A DNA stretch of 64,000 nucleotides. It comes from Rhizoclosmatium globosum. Its lineage: Eukaryota; Chytridiomycota; Chytridiomycetes; Chytridiales; Chytriomycetaceae. Positions 46,201 through 56,492 of the stretch are shown here, piece by piece (position 1 is the stretch's first letter; every line of letters starts with the position of its first letter). The stretch covers positions 62,001-126,000 of the forward strand of contig MCGO01000047.1 in the NCBI GenBank assembly GCA_002104985.1, read 5' to 3'. The translations under genes and the position numbers were made by a program. Under the pieces are notes generated by a model that saw only the letters and a program-made list of their open reading frames with translations, did no database searches and was not told where the DNA came from.

Positions 46201-47155
46201 CTGACTTGTGGATCTTGCATAAGCTCAACATTGCAGCTCGCGAAACCAACAAGGCCCTTGAAGACCGAAACTTCATGCAAGCTACCAACGTCGTTTACAA
46301 CTTCTGGATGTATGAGTTGTGTGACGTTTACCTCGAAATTTGTAAGCCAGTGCTGGCCGGTACAGATGAAGTGCAGCGTCGTGCATGCAGAGATACTTTG
46401 TACACATGTTTGGATGCAGGATTGAAGCTTCTGCACCCAATGATGCCATTCGTCACTGAGGAGTTGTGGCAGCGCCTTCCTCGTCGGGATAACGACCCAT
46501 TGTCCAAGACTATTATGAAGGCTAAATTCCCTGTTGAGGTGACTTTTTTAATGAGGGTTTCTTGTCATTTAAGCATCTGCTGTTTAGATGGCCTGTTGGA
46601 ACAACCCACAAGCTGATGCCGACTTTGAGAACGTTAACAAGGTTGTTCGTGCTGCTCGTGTACTTCTCGCCGACTACAACATCAAGAAGGAAGGACAATG
46701 TTAGTAACTTCCTTTGTAATTTGATTATAGCTGACACCAACGATGCAGTGTTTGTTCAAACTAAGAACGAGGTCTTGTACGAAACTCTCCAAACTGAAGG
46801 AGTCACAATTTCCACAGGTCTCATCAAGGGTGCCAAGTCCTTGAAGGTTCTTTCTCAAAAAGAGGTCCCACCAGCCGGTTGCGCCGTTTCTCCCGTCTCT
46901 GGAGACTGTAACGTTTACTTGTTGGTGAAGGGAATGGTTGATTTTGATGCTGAAATCACGAAGCTGCAAGCCAGCAAGGCGAAAGCTGCCACTGCTCTTG
47001 CCGATTTGACCAAGAAAATGTCCGCTGCTGATTATAAGACCAAGGTGAAGCAAGAAGTTCAAGAAACAAATTCGTCCAAGAAGTCTGCTTTGGAGACTGA
47101 GCTGGAGACTTTGTCTGCTGCCATCAAGAACTTTGAGGGGTTGAAGAACATGTAA
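43287..47155 (+). CDS. VAS1: Valyl-tRNA synthetase, likely dual cytosolic and mitochondrial
   Basis: Exons: 43287-43436, 43669-43856, 43902-44006, 44057-44538, 44591-44770, 44817-44944, 44999-45102, 45150-45390, 45441-45549, 45595-46538, 46588-46699 and 46731-47155; 3,168 nt, 1,055 residues. Class I signatures are [13 protein letters not shown] (HIGH) and [10 protein letters not shown] (KMSKS), with the ValRS-typical [10 protein letters not shown]. The CP1 editing domain holds [15 protein letters not shown]. The C-terminus is a coiled coil ([15 protein letters not shown]) as in ValRS. A basic appendix ([17 protein letters not shown]) opens the ATG form. Upstream, in frame and without stops, 43194-43286 encodes a mitochondrial-type leader (FLLRRSLFIAPQLHHQHF) but begins with GTG, so initiation at a near-cognate codon or an unseen first exon would give the mitochondrial form. 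Intron 1 (232 nt) contains a 9-bp minisatellite. Confidence 0.96.
43530..43566 (+). repeat. 9-bp minisatellite in ValRS intron 1
   Basis: Four tandem copies of GTGGAAGAG lie inside the first ValRS intron (43437-43668). The tract is purine-rich. No function is implied. Confidence 0.85.
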
Positions 47156-47690
47156 GAAAGTTGAAATTGATGAGGGAGGTGTAAGGATGGAATAATAAAT
47201 GTTGTTCAACTGAAATTATGTGTATAAACTATTCTTGTGTCCGGAGGTAAATAAAATGGCAAGTACTTAGTCAAGAATATAGAAAAGATCTTACATATCA
47301 TTGTCCTTGCTTTGTTTGAGTATTTGAAATGTGTATCCTCAAATTTCAGAGCATGACCCCTGAATTAGTAGCATATCAAATTCAAAATGTTTCTTGGAGA
47401 ATTTGAATACCATAAATATCAAAATCCAAGAAAAACAGCACAGAATGAGGTAAAGGAAGATATTTTAGAGTATATTCCTTACATGCAAGCAATCATTAGA
47501 TTCGAAATCTCTGCCAAGACCATGGCGTTTCTCTCTGGGCGGCTATAGATTAATTTTCCGCCTCTCGACGAGCTTCAAGTCCGGCGAACTTTCCTCAACC
47601 TCCTGCCTCCACAACATCTCAAACAAACATCCCTACCCGACCTTTATATGGAACAAACACTCTAGAGTTTGCCATTCAGTAAGGTTCCAT
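47156..47690. other. ValRS 3' flank with a partial repeat
   Basis: Non-coding as far as I can see. The block at about 47499-47545 (GATTCGAAATCTCTGCCAAG onward) resembles 47924-47970, so a piece of the following candidate exon is duplicated here. Confidence 0.45.
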
Positions 47691-47993
47691 TTGTTCCATT
47701 TTTTGGAACATCCAAACTGAGAAAACATCCAGGACGGTGGAAGACTTGGAGGCCATTGTCAAGGGACATTCCCAAAATGGCCTCCTTATCAATTACATTA
47801 AGGGAAAAGACTTGAAAAAGTTTGTGGAGGGCCTTCGAAGCTGCGGTGGATTCGCTTCGGAAGAGGTAAAGCGGTATTTCGTAGCATCTTCCTAACGTTC
47901 AATCAAGGCAGACTTCAACATATATAGATTCGAAAGTTCTGCCAAGACAAAAGCATTTCTGTGCAGGCTGAAGATGGTCCTCCCGAACGCTGA
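47691..47993 (+). pseudogene. Unrecognised gene fragment with two candidate exons
   Basis: An open frame ending at 47865 encodes ...EKTSRTVEDLEAIVKGH...FVEGLRSCGGFASEE and is followed by a GTAAAG donor; after an acceptor at 47926-47927 the frame continues IRKFCQDKSISVQ...PPER to a stop at 47991. The frame and splice sites look gene-like, but no start is found and part of exon 2 is duplicated at 47.5 kb. I do not recognise the product; it could be a remnant of an unknown gene. Confidence 0.4.
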
Positions 47994-48419
47994 TCAAGTT
48001 TTTTGGTTGGGCAGAAGTGTTACTCGATGCCACTAGGTAAAAATCTTAGAGAATATTTTCCCATTCCATGTTACAATTAAAGCACAGCAATTTATGCTGG
48101 GAGGCTCGGTTGTATCAAGCACTTCAGGCAGTGCATCCATGTTTCGAGAAATTTGCTGCTTTTAAAGTAACTCAAATTATTGTTTACGATAAATAACCCC
48201 AATATGCAAGTGGAATAGTTGGTTGAAGTATCTATGATAATGGGTGAGCGTGTAATGGATGAATGAAAGTTGAAAAGTGTCATTCTATTTTTGAAAGAGA
48301 ATCCTTCGGTAGAGGCTCGCAATTGTGGATGACGTATGGCATAAGTTGTTCTGGGATTATTTCAGACACGATTGAAGAATACACTGGTTGCATTGGACAG
48401 TTAGTGGGTCTGAGTTACT
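47994..48419. other. Intergenic with shared repeat block
   Basis: The block 48000-48050, with TGCCACTAGGTAAAAATCTT, matches 25175-25225. No gene is seen. Minus frame 48092-48322 has no features. Confidence 0.5.
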
Positions 48420-48800
48420 GAACCTTATTGAGAAACAAGTGTTGATGTTGTTGTTGATTCATGTTGAAAGCAAAAAATATAAAAGATAATTGATAATTTG
48501 AATTCCCCTCCAATTTCGTCCCCCCCTCCTCCTCTCGTACCTCTCTCCATACATCATTTATCCTCCCTCTTTAATGAGCGCCAGCCTACCATATTCACTT
48601 AGGCTTTCTGCAAAGCCTTTTCCATTCCTATGAAATTCTCCATAAACATAATTCAAGACAGGTGTTGCTTTTGAAAGCATGAAGTCCCAAGCAGTTTTAG
48701 GTAGGTTGGAACACGCTAGGGATAAAAATTGACCTGAATAAACAACAAATTAAGACCTCTCAAATAACAATGTTTTCCTTGTGCTGCTAAAACTGCAGAT
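48420..48800 (-). pseudogene. Inverted broken copy of the FCP1-like gene 3' end
   Basis: On the minus strand this runs from the end of exon 5, through the last intron, the whole last exon and about 120 bp of 3' flank, matching 29250-29610 of the intact gene. Long exact runs such as GGCTTTGCAGAAAGCCT and TTTCAAAAGCAACACC are shared. The start of the last exon has a deletion that shifts the frame after VPTY, so the copy is dead. Homology into the 3' flank shows a DNA-level duplication rather than exon shuffling of cDNA. Confidence 0.85.
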
Positions 48801-49250
48801 GCCAACTCCAAGCTAATTAACTTTTGATTTTGTTGTCTTTGAAAAGAAGAGAAGGTGCAGAAATGGGACTGTATTTGACTTAATCTTTAATCAGGGGCCG
48901 TTATATTAACATCAACATTACAATAATCTAAATGGTGAAGCGTTAAGGATATTGTCAGAAAATCTATGAAACGCTTACGGCCACAATGCTTGCCAATTCT
49001 TTTGATAAAAAGCTTTGTGACGAAAAAGCAAGACTTTCTAAAATAAAGCGAAAGGGGTGGATGGCACCGACATTGGCAAGGAGTTTTTGCACCTCTTTTA
49101 CTTGAGAACTCTCCTTGTTAATTGAAACCTGCTCTGACATACTGCTCCCATCACATCAAGCAACTCTTTCTGAATCCATTTATTATAATTAATGGTGACG
49201 ACATGTGGCTGTGACAGAACAATTTGGTCAAACGGCGTCGCTGATTGAGT
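48789..49250. repeat. Direct duplication, copy A
   Basis: It begins AAAACTGCAGATGCCAACTC and continues through CTTAATCTTTAATCAGGGGC and a block ending near 49235 that on the minus strand reads as codons for FDQIVLSQPHVVTINYNKW. The same series recurs at 49765-50200 about 0.95-0.98 kb away in the same orientation. Confidence 0.8.
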
Positions 49251-49764
49251 ATGAAACTCGTATGATATAACGTCACCAACACAATTTATTATTAAAAAGA
49301 GGCATTTATTTGCAACTTAGAAGGGCATACGTACTAGACGGTATGGCAAAATTAAACATATTTCCTCAACGTTTACCCTCTTAGCAGACTGTCCAAGACA
49401 CAGTTCAATTCGTCGTCATCCACCACCTCCTCTTCCAACTCATAATCGAAGTCAGAGATTGTCGCAACCGAAGTTGCTTTCAGTCCTGCTTGGTTGGCGA
49501 TATTATCGCGCATGGGCCGTGAAGGTCTGTCGTCAGGATTATTAATTGACTTGCTAACACCGAGCTTAGTTGAAACTTACATATTCTCGGATAGGTGGGA
49601 ACGAAGTTCTTGTCAAGAACTTTGATGATGCCGACTTTTGAAATCAAGGTCAGATATATCAACCATCTTCAACAAAAAACTCACGACGGCAATGTGACTG
49701 ACCCGTTTCATCGTTGATCTCGAATCCAACAGAATGTTCGCCAACAATATCAGCCCAACAGCCT
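49251..49764. other. Interval between duplication copies, possible minus-strand exon
   Basis: On the minus strand 49526-49373 is open for about 50 codons with an acidic end (DFDYELEEEVVDDDEL) and a stop at 49373-49375, preceded by an AG acceptor. An upstream exon (ending near 49580 at a GTAAGT) is plausible but frames do not join cleanly. I leave it as a candidate coding remnant. Confidence 0.35.
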
Positions 49765-50200
49765 AAAACTGCAGACGCCAACTCCAAACTTATTTACTTT
49801 TGATTTTGTTATATCTTTGAAAAAAAGGAGGGAGGAGCAGAAATGGAACGTTATATGACTTAATCTTTAATCAGGGGCCATTATGTTGATATCACCTGAA
49901 TTAAAGGAACCAATCCAAAAATGTTTTCAATGACTAGCACGATAAACAGCCTTGTGGCGAAAAAGCCTTGTGAAGTGTTACTGTGCTGTATGTGAAAGAC
50001 TTTCTAAAATACATTGGCAAGGAGTTTTTTGCGAAATGATCATCCAGCTCTTTTTCTTGAGGACTCAGAACTGCTGTGACCTACTGCTCCCATCACATCA
50101 AGCAACTCTTTCTGAATCCATTTATTATAATTAATGGTGACGACATGTGGCTGTGACAGAACGATTTGGTCAATCGGCTTTTCGAATAGTGTATTCCACT
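49765..50200. repeat. Direct duplication, copy B
   Basis: The counterpart of copy A, starting AAAACTGCAGACGCCAACTC. Spacing within the two copies differs by about 30 bp, and copy B keeps an open minus-strand frame. A further shorter match lies at about 25.92-26.0 kb. Confidence 0.8.
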
Positions 50201-50240
50201 GATTCCTGACTGGTCTCCATCGTTGAGCCACCACTGCCAT
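50040..50240 (-). CDS. Small unrecognised protein in duplication copy B
   Basis: An ATG at 50240 opens a 66-residue frame (MAVVAQRWRPVRNQWNTLFE..., ending SSESSRKRAG). Its central part (DQIVLSQPHVVTINYNKWIQ) is also encoded in the older copy A at 49.14-49.24 kb, with few amino acid changes, hinting at past selection. It may be only one exon of a larger gene. It lies just downstream of, and on the same strand as, fibrillarin. Function unknown. Confidence 0.35.
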   Translation of the reverse strand: MAVVAQRWRPVRNQWNTLFEKPIDQIVLSQPHVVTINYNKWIQKELLDVMGAVGHSSSESSRKRAG

Positions 50241-50336
50241 TAAAAATCGATTGTAGTAAACAAGCAATTGTTTTTATTGATAAACGTGAAATGATTGCAG
50301 ACTAAAGAACAGATATTAGATAGATTAGAAGTTCCC

Positions 50337-51818
50337 TTATTCCTTCTTCTTCTTAATGGCGCGGTATTCACCGACAACCATAGCGTGGTCTCTCTCATAA
50401 GGCTCGAGAGTCAGCTGTTCCTGTGGCTTAACCTTACCCTCTTGCAATTTCTTGACTTCATCGGCAAACACAACAGCAGCCTCGGCGGTAGAGTCGATAC
50501 AGGAAGCCTTGATAGAGATCATGATGTGACCACCCTGCTTCAAGAACAAGTGGGAGTTCATTGTGATAATACGGGCCTGGTCTGGCTGGGCAACATCGGC
50601 AAAAACAACATCGACCATTCCAACGAGCATACGGTACTTGTGTGGGTGACGGGCATCCTCAACAATTGGAATAACGTTGGTACGCTTCTTGGCCATGTTG
50701 ATCAAGTCACGACCAGAACGGTGGGAGAACTCGACAGCGTAGACGAGACCAGTTGGACCAACGATGTCAGCGACGTGCGAAACAGTGGTACCGTTAGCAG
50801 CTCCGAGGTAAAGAACCTTGGCTCCTGGCTTGATGTGAATGTGGTCAAGACCTCCCAAAATACCAGCGGCAATCTTGGATCTGAAAGGGTTCCAGACACG
50901 GTACTCAGTCTTGGTACCGTCGGTGTTGTCAACACTGATTCTCTTCTCGCCGTAGACAGACTCTCCTGGAACCAAGTTCTTGGTAACGAGCAAATCCTCC
51001 TTTCCACGGGCAATGAAGACTCCCTCGTGTCTGTGGGGCTCAACAACAACCTTGGCACCACCACGGGCTCCTCCACGACCGCCACGGGCTCCACCGCGGC
51101 CACCACGTGGGGCTCCACGGCCTCCTCCACGACCACCACGGTCACCTAATTTTAAAAATCGGGAAATAAGTATGAGGTAAGAATACATGAATAATCAAGG
51201 ATATATACCTCCACCACGGCCACCACGGGCACCTCCACGACCGCCACGGTCGCCTCCGAATCCACCGCGACCTCCACCGCGTCCTCCACGGTCACCACCG
51301 AATCCTCCGCGCTTAACGACACCTCCACCGCGAGCACCGAAACCACCGCCACCGCGGGGTGCACCTCCACGTCCTCCTCTGTCTCCTTTAAATGATGAGT
51401 TAGATATTGAGGGTCGTTGGCAAATACACAGATGAACAAAAACAAAAAAGGTAGATGGACGAGACAGGAGTCGTAGCAAGCAGCTATTGACAGTTAGACG
51501 GCTTCACAATCAAGCAAAGACAGGTTGGCGGAATGTTGAATCAAAAATAGATTACAGCAAACCCTAACTCCTTCTGTACGTTCTCGTCATTTCCAACTGC
51601 CTCCACTCCTCTTGAGACCAGCAGTGAAGCTACGATCAAGACTACGGCGAAGGGCAAAACCTCTGATGAGGTGTCCCATGCGTCAAGATCAAGCAACCAC
51701 TCTTCCCAACCTGCTCAGTACCAGCAACAGGTCAAGCGACGAAGAGGAACGGGCAGTGGATCAGATTTGGTGCAAATAGAAGGGATAGGAAGCTGTGTGA
51801 ATAGTTACCGAAGCCCAT
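50337..51818 (-). CDS. NOP1: Fibrillarin, box C/D snoRNP 2'-O-methyltransferase
   Basis: The model is complement(50337..51145, 51209..51385, 51809..51818), 996 nt, 331 residues. The 10-nt first exon (ATGGGCTTCG) joins to give [16 protein letters not shown], a typical start. The GAR domain (Gly/Arg repeats) covers about residues 1-85. The catalytic domain has the order expected of fibrillarin: EHRHEG-like [41 protein letters not shown]-binding [55 protein letters not shown] and the C-terminal [13 protein letters not shown]. It methylates rRNA guided by C/D snoRNAs in the nucleolus. Intron 1 is 423 nt, much longer than most introns here. Confidence 0.96.
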
Positions 51819-52082
51819 GGTTATAAGTTGGTTTGTTGTTGGGAAGTTTTTGAAAAGAAAAAAAAAGAAAAGAAAGACCCAACCACACATACACAAACCC
51901 CTTCCCCTTCCCTTTTGGATATAAAAGAAGTGAATCGAAAGGTTGAAGAGGTCATCTTTATTCAATTGGATTATGCTTTGTTTCATTCATCAACTTTTCA
52001 TACTGTGCCATGATATAGTAGAATGGTATTCCACATTTAGTGGCCACTCAAGAAAGGCGCGAGTATGTGTGGAGTAAAAAGA
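51819..52082. other. Fibrillarin upstream flank
   Basis: Holds the fibrillarin promoter and 5' leader. It has a pyrimidine-rich leader on the minus strand (TCTTTTCTTTTTTTTTC-like). No other feature is seen. Confidence 0.45.
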
Positions 52083-52226
52083 TTATTGCTTTCGTCTTGT
52101 CCCTGCATTAAACTTTCGGCGAACACCAAAGCGAACTCCATATCCTGAGAGTACCGCTTGCAAGCTTTGGGGATTCCTGGAGTTGGATCCATTAAAACTC
52201 AGACTGCCATCAATCGCAATGGCCAT
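52083..52226 (-). CDS. Possible 47-residue basic small protein
   Basis: An ATG at 52226, with an in-frame stop just upstream, opens 47 codons ending GYGVRFGVRRKFNAGTRRKQ. Codon use is ordinary and the basic tail is striking, but nothing identifies a family. It could be a last exon orphaned by the transposon that starts at 52365, or chance. Confidence 0.25.
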   Translation of the reverse strand: MAIAIDGSLSFNGSNSRNPQSLQAVLSGYGVRFGVRRKFNAGTRRKQ

Positions 52227-52364
52227 TTCCAACTCTCACACAATGCTAATGTATTGACTGTTCCACGATCATCTTCTCGACTGTTCTTGGATATTTATAT
52301 TATGATCAAACTCTTTCGTTCCGCGCAATAGATTTTTATGTTTCAGAGGGAATCATAAATATCC

Positions 52365-53352
52365 GGAAGAATCTATTTGACACCCCCCCCTGTCGCCCTT
52401 ATTCAACAGCCCCCCCTGCCAAATAAGCTCAACAGCCCCCCCTCCCAAATAGACTACAGGTACTATTTGATGCCCCCCCCCCCCCCCCCCCGTTGAACAG
52501 TGGCATTGCTCGTCTGTCTGTGTTGGCGACGGCGACAGCGGAGTCTGTGGCTAGAAGGGAACACTTTAATTCCTCATTTATGGTTAACTTTTTAAGGTAT
52601 TCATAATGGGCAATGTGGATACGGCAGTGATTGAGTCGCAATACCCACCTTCTAACGACCCAACAGCTGCCGTACCCAGGAGACTTCTTCCCTGGCATTA
52701 TCTCATTAAAATAAACTTCTTGTCTGCATCAAAGGCATCTTAGCCTCCCTCTCATTTAACTACTCAACATCCTAACCGTTAACACATAGGTAATCAAAAC
52801 AGCTTCATACGGATTCTGTAGTTCCGTCCTGTTCAAATACGCTGATTTTAACTGAATACGTGGCTCTTTCGCAGCTCAGTCTCGGAAATTGTCAACTGTC
52901 AACCAGCAACAAACCACTTTTGCTCAGCACTACGAGAAATGTGCATTTAACTTGATCGCATTGTATTTCAATTTTCAATTTAGGCAGTGTGTTAAAGGTA
53001 AGTGAGGAAAAAAGTAAGGCATATTTAATACTGCAATCCCGGTGATAATTGTGCGCTTTATATACACCCAATAAACGTAATTGAAAGCGTAATAAAATCT
53101 TTGATGTTAACTGCAACCGCTACTGTTGCCGGCGTTGCAAGGGATCAACCATTCCATCTGCTTTCAGTTCGTAACACAGCAGGACTAGAACCAGAAGTAC
53201 CAGAACTTGCTTTAGTAGGTTGCCATAATATATCACAGGGGGGGCATTGAATAGCACCTGTAGTCTATTTGGGAGGGGGGGTTGTTGAGCTTATTTGGCA
53301 GGGGGGGCTGTTGAATAAGGGCGACAGGGGGGGGTGTCAAATAGATTCTTCC
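52365..53352. mobile_element. 988-bp non-autonomous DNA transposon, MULE-like, with C/G-run terminal repeats
   Basis: The ends read GGAAGAATCTATTTGACACC and its reverse complement. The terminal inverted repeats extend about 120 bp with few mismatches and each contains several runs of 6-8 C (or G on the other strand); the left repeat ends in a run of 19 C where the right has 7. Flanks are TAAATATCC at 52356-52364 and 53353-53361, a 9-bp target duplication as made by Mutator-like elements. No transposase frame lies inside, only an 89-codon frame with no features. It ends 24 bp before the YME2 ATG once the duplication is counted. Confidence 0.88.
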
Positions 53353-53385
53353 TAAATATCCAGGTTATCAAAACGTTTGTTGGAA

Positions 53386-56382
53386 ATGGCATTGAGGCTC
53401 CACCAACGACTGTTGGCGCACCGGATCCACCGAGCACCGGCGCCACTCTTCAGCAGTCGATATCCCGTTTCAGTGCGGGTTCTTTCGACTGCGAATCCAA
53501 GCACAAAGCCGGAGCAGCAGAACGATAAGGCCTTGGCTGTCTGGTTCGAGGGCGTGTATCCGGTCAAACTATCAAGGTGACTTCTTTCTTGTTTTAATTA
53601 AGCAGAAATGGAGAAGCGTGGCTGATCAGGAACGCATCAGATGGGACCCGCGGCACTCGTACGCAACGTACTACTCAAACCAGCTCAAGGAAACCGCAAA
53701 GAAGATCATGATCCCTCCACCAGAAGCGTTCAAGGGAAAGTTCACGTACCTCAATTCGGTGTCGTCGATCAAAGAAGGTGGTCTGTTGGTGCGCTTCCTC
53801 TACGAAGGCGACAAGAAGGAGGCCTACGCTTCAATCAGCAACTGGCTCGAGAAACAAGGGGGAATCCGCTCTTTTTTGACGTTTGGTACGAAGTTGAAGG
53901 CGCATCCGGTTGAAGGAGGTGGGTGGTCGTTGTAACCACGTCAGGTGCAAATTGACTCAGACACTTGTTCTCAGTGCCTTGGATTGAGGACTTGCGCTCA
54001 TCTATCCCGTCTGCTCGGTGGGCTCAAATTAATTAATACTGACCCAAACTGATCTGATTTCATATTAGTATCAACCTCGCTTTCAAGGGACCCGAATTAC
54101 CAATTGAACAACTCTACAACGAGTTCAGAGACTACGGAAAGATTGATAGTGTCGTGGTTCAACCAGGACCCACAAAGGAATCGGCAAAGTATGGTCACAT
54201 TCAGTTTATCAGTTCTCGTTCCGCAACAAGTGCTAGAGTCTGTATGAACGGGAAAGTTATTGATGGTACCACAATTCTTGTTTCATACGAACCAGTGAGT
54301 CTTTGTTTTACCCTTTTGGGCACTCGTCTTGACCACTAATACACCATCTGCCAGGCCTTGCCACGAAACGCCATGCTCAACTACATTCGTGACCACCCAA
54401 GAGTCAGCGTACGTATAATCTCACAATTTTTATATAGAATCTATACGTTTCTTACTGTTTCCACGATAGTTACCCATCATTTTGGCCCTCCTCGCATTCC
54501 TCTCCTTCCTCATCTTTGATCCAATGCGTGTCTTCTTTGTCACCAACGAAATCACGGAACGCTTCAGTTTGAAAAAGTATTCTTCACAAGTAACAGAGTC
54601 TGTGGAAAGTGTCAAAGACTTGTTGATGCGTTGGTTGTTTGGACGTATTCCTCAAAAGAAGGCTGAAGAGGACGGTTTGAGTGATGCACTCAAGGAACGC
54701 AAAGAGTATGAAAGTCGCTTGATGACATATTTGAAGGAGACTCCTGGTTTGTCTCCCCCTTCTTTCTCGTAGCTTCGACTAAAACCCCAAGCAGAAACGG
54801 CTCTCCTTATTCATGGGCCTAAAGGCACCAAGAGCGTTGATTTGATTGATAAGTGCACCAAAAACGAACCATACGTCCTTCGCATCAAGTTGGATGAACT
54901 CATCAACCAACCAGACCATATTATGCTTGACAGACTTGCCTCCCAAATTGGATGTTTCCCAATGTTCAACTGGCTCGTTTCATCTGGCTCTATTCTCGAC
55001 ACACTCTTTACGGCTGGAACTGGAATGAAAGCGGGTCTCTCATCGACTTCAATCGATCAAGTCCGAAAAATCTTTGAAATCGCTACTATTGCCATGAACC
55101 GTATCACGGCGGAACAGGAAAAGAGTCACCAGGCAGCCGTTGATAAGCATCACAGACTTGAACAGCAAGGAGCCTTATCGGAGAAGGAAAAAACTACTTT
55201 TACCTTGCCAGATATTGAGTACCCTATTGTTGTAATTGAAGGCTTCTTGGAAAACGAGAAGGCAAAGCAGGCGTTTGTTTACGAGGCCCTTGCAGAGTGG
55301 GCTGGAATGCTCACTGACCTTCACATTGCTCAGGTTGTGTTCTTGAGTGACAACCCAGCTTCATCCAAGTTCTTGGCCCGAGGTGAGCTATCTTATCAAA
55401 GTTTCACTTTTCCTCAGTAAATTTTAATATTTTTTTCATTATAGCTATTCCAAACAGAACTGTTGACACAATTGCCCTCGCTGACGCTTCTCACTCTTCT
55501 TCCATTGCATACGCCCAACGTCGTCTTGGTTTCCAACCAACTCAAAAGCTCCCCGCCGAATTTGAAGAGTACATCAAGGCTCTTGGTGGTCGCTTGAACG
55601 ACTTGGAGCAGCTTATGCAAAAGACAAAGGCAGCCTTGAAAGCCGAACGTCACCGACCCACTGAAAACAACGGCAGCACCACAATTCTGGACAGACTTGC
55701 TGGAAAACCCAAAGCTTCCAACTTTGAAAACGAAGACGACGTTGCCCTCCTTGCAACTCCCGAACAACTCGTCGATGCTGTCAAAAAAGCATTCAACGAC
55801 ATTGTTGTTCGTGGTGAAACCGAAATCCGTAAAGTCGGACTCTTTGAAGACGCAACCCCAGGACTCCTCGCCAACGCGAAGGAGGAGAAGAAGTCTTGGA
55901 ACGCAGTACAAATGTGGAAGATTGTGCAGCTCTTGACAAAGTACGATGAAGTCTCATACGACGATTTACGGTTCCACCCACTGTTCAAGGGCGATGAAGC
56001 ACCCATTCAAGCTATTGAACGGGCTGGATTGATTAGCGTTGTGTTGAAGGAGGGAAGACCGTATATCATCAAACCTGGAAGACCTGTATACCGCACTGCG
56101 TTCACGCGTCTTCAGTCTGATAAGAAATATGCAGCAATTATGGGACTCAAGACTGTAAAGGTCTTGATGAATGATGAGCTTGCGAAAGTGAAGGATTACG
56201 AGGCTGAACTTGCTACTTTGACAGGTCAAGTATCTACTGACAGAATGAGTTTCTGGGGTGCAAGTGATTTGAAGGGACGTGTCACTTTCTTGGCTGGTTT
56301 GATTGGAGAATGTCATGGTAAATTGAAGGCATTGGATGCAGAGGAGAGGCGGTTGAAGAAGATTGTCAAGTTGGTTGAGTAG
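53386..56382 (+). CDS. YME2: Mitochondrial escape protein 2 (RNA12 family)
   Basis: Exons: 53386-53576, 53641-53918, 53975-54017, 54069-54294, 54355-54408, 54470-54746, 54795-55382 and 55445-56382; 2,595 nt, 864 residues (yeast Yme2 is about 850). The N-terminus (MALRLHQRLLAHRIHRAPAP) is a mitochondrial presequence. An RRM-like domain follows (RINLAFKGPELPIEQLYNEF, YGHIQFISSRSATSARVCMNG), then a transmembrane helix (LPIILALLAFLSFLIF) and a large RNA12/AAA-like domain with ALLIHGPKGTKS as the P-loop. A coiled coil ends the protein. Yme2 sits in the mitochondrial inner membrane and affects mtDNA nucleoid and escape phenotypes in yeast. The promoter region has been replaced by the transposon ending 24 bp upstream. 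Confidence 0.93.
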
Positions 56383-56492
56383 TTTGTGTTTTTTTTTGCC
56401 GTTCCTCCGTCAAACAGTATAATACATTTTCCATACTATTTTCATGATTTATTAATATTTTATACAACGGAAACTGAAATCGTCAAAAGATT

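Noticed and set aside
50295..51149. Long plus-strand frame opposite fibrillarin
   Set aside because: It is the antisense shadow of a GC-biased, highly conserved gene; all family motifs are on the minus strand.
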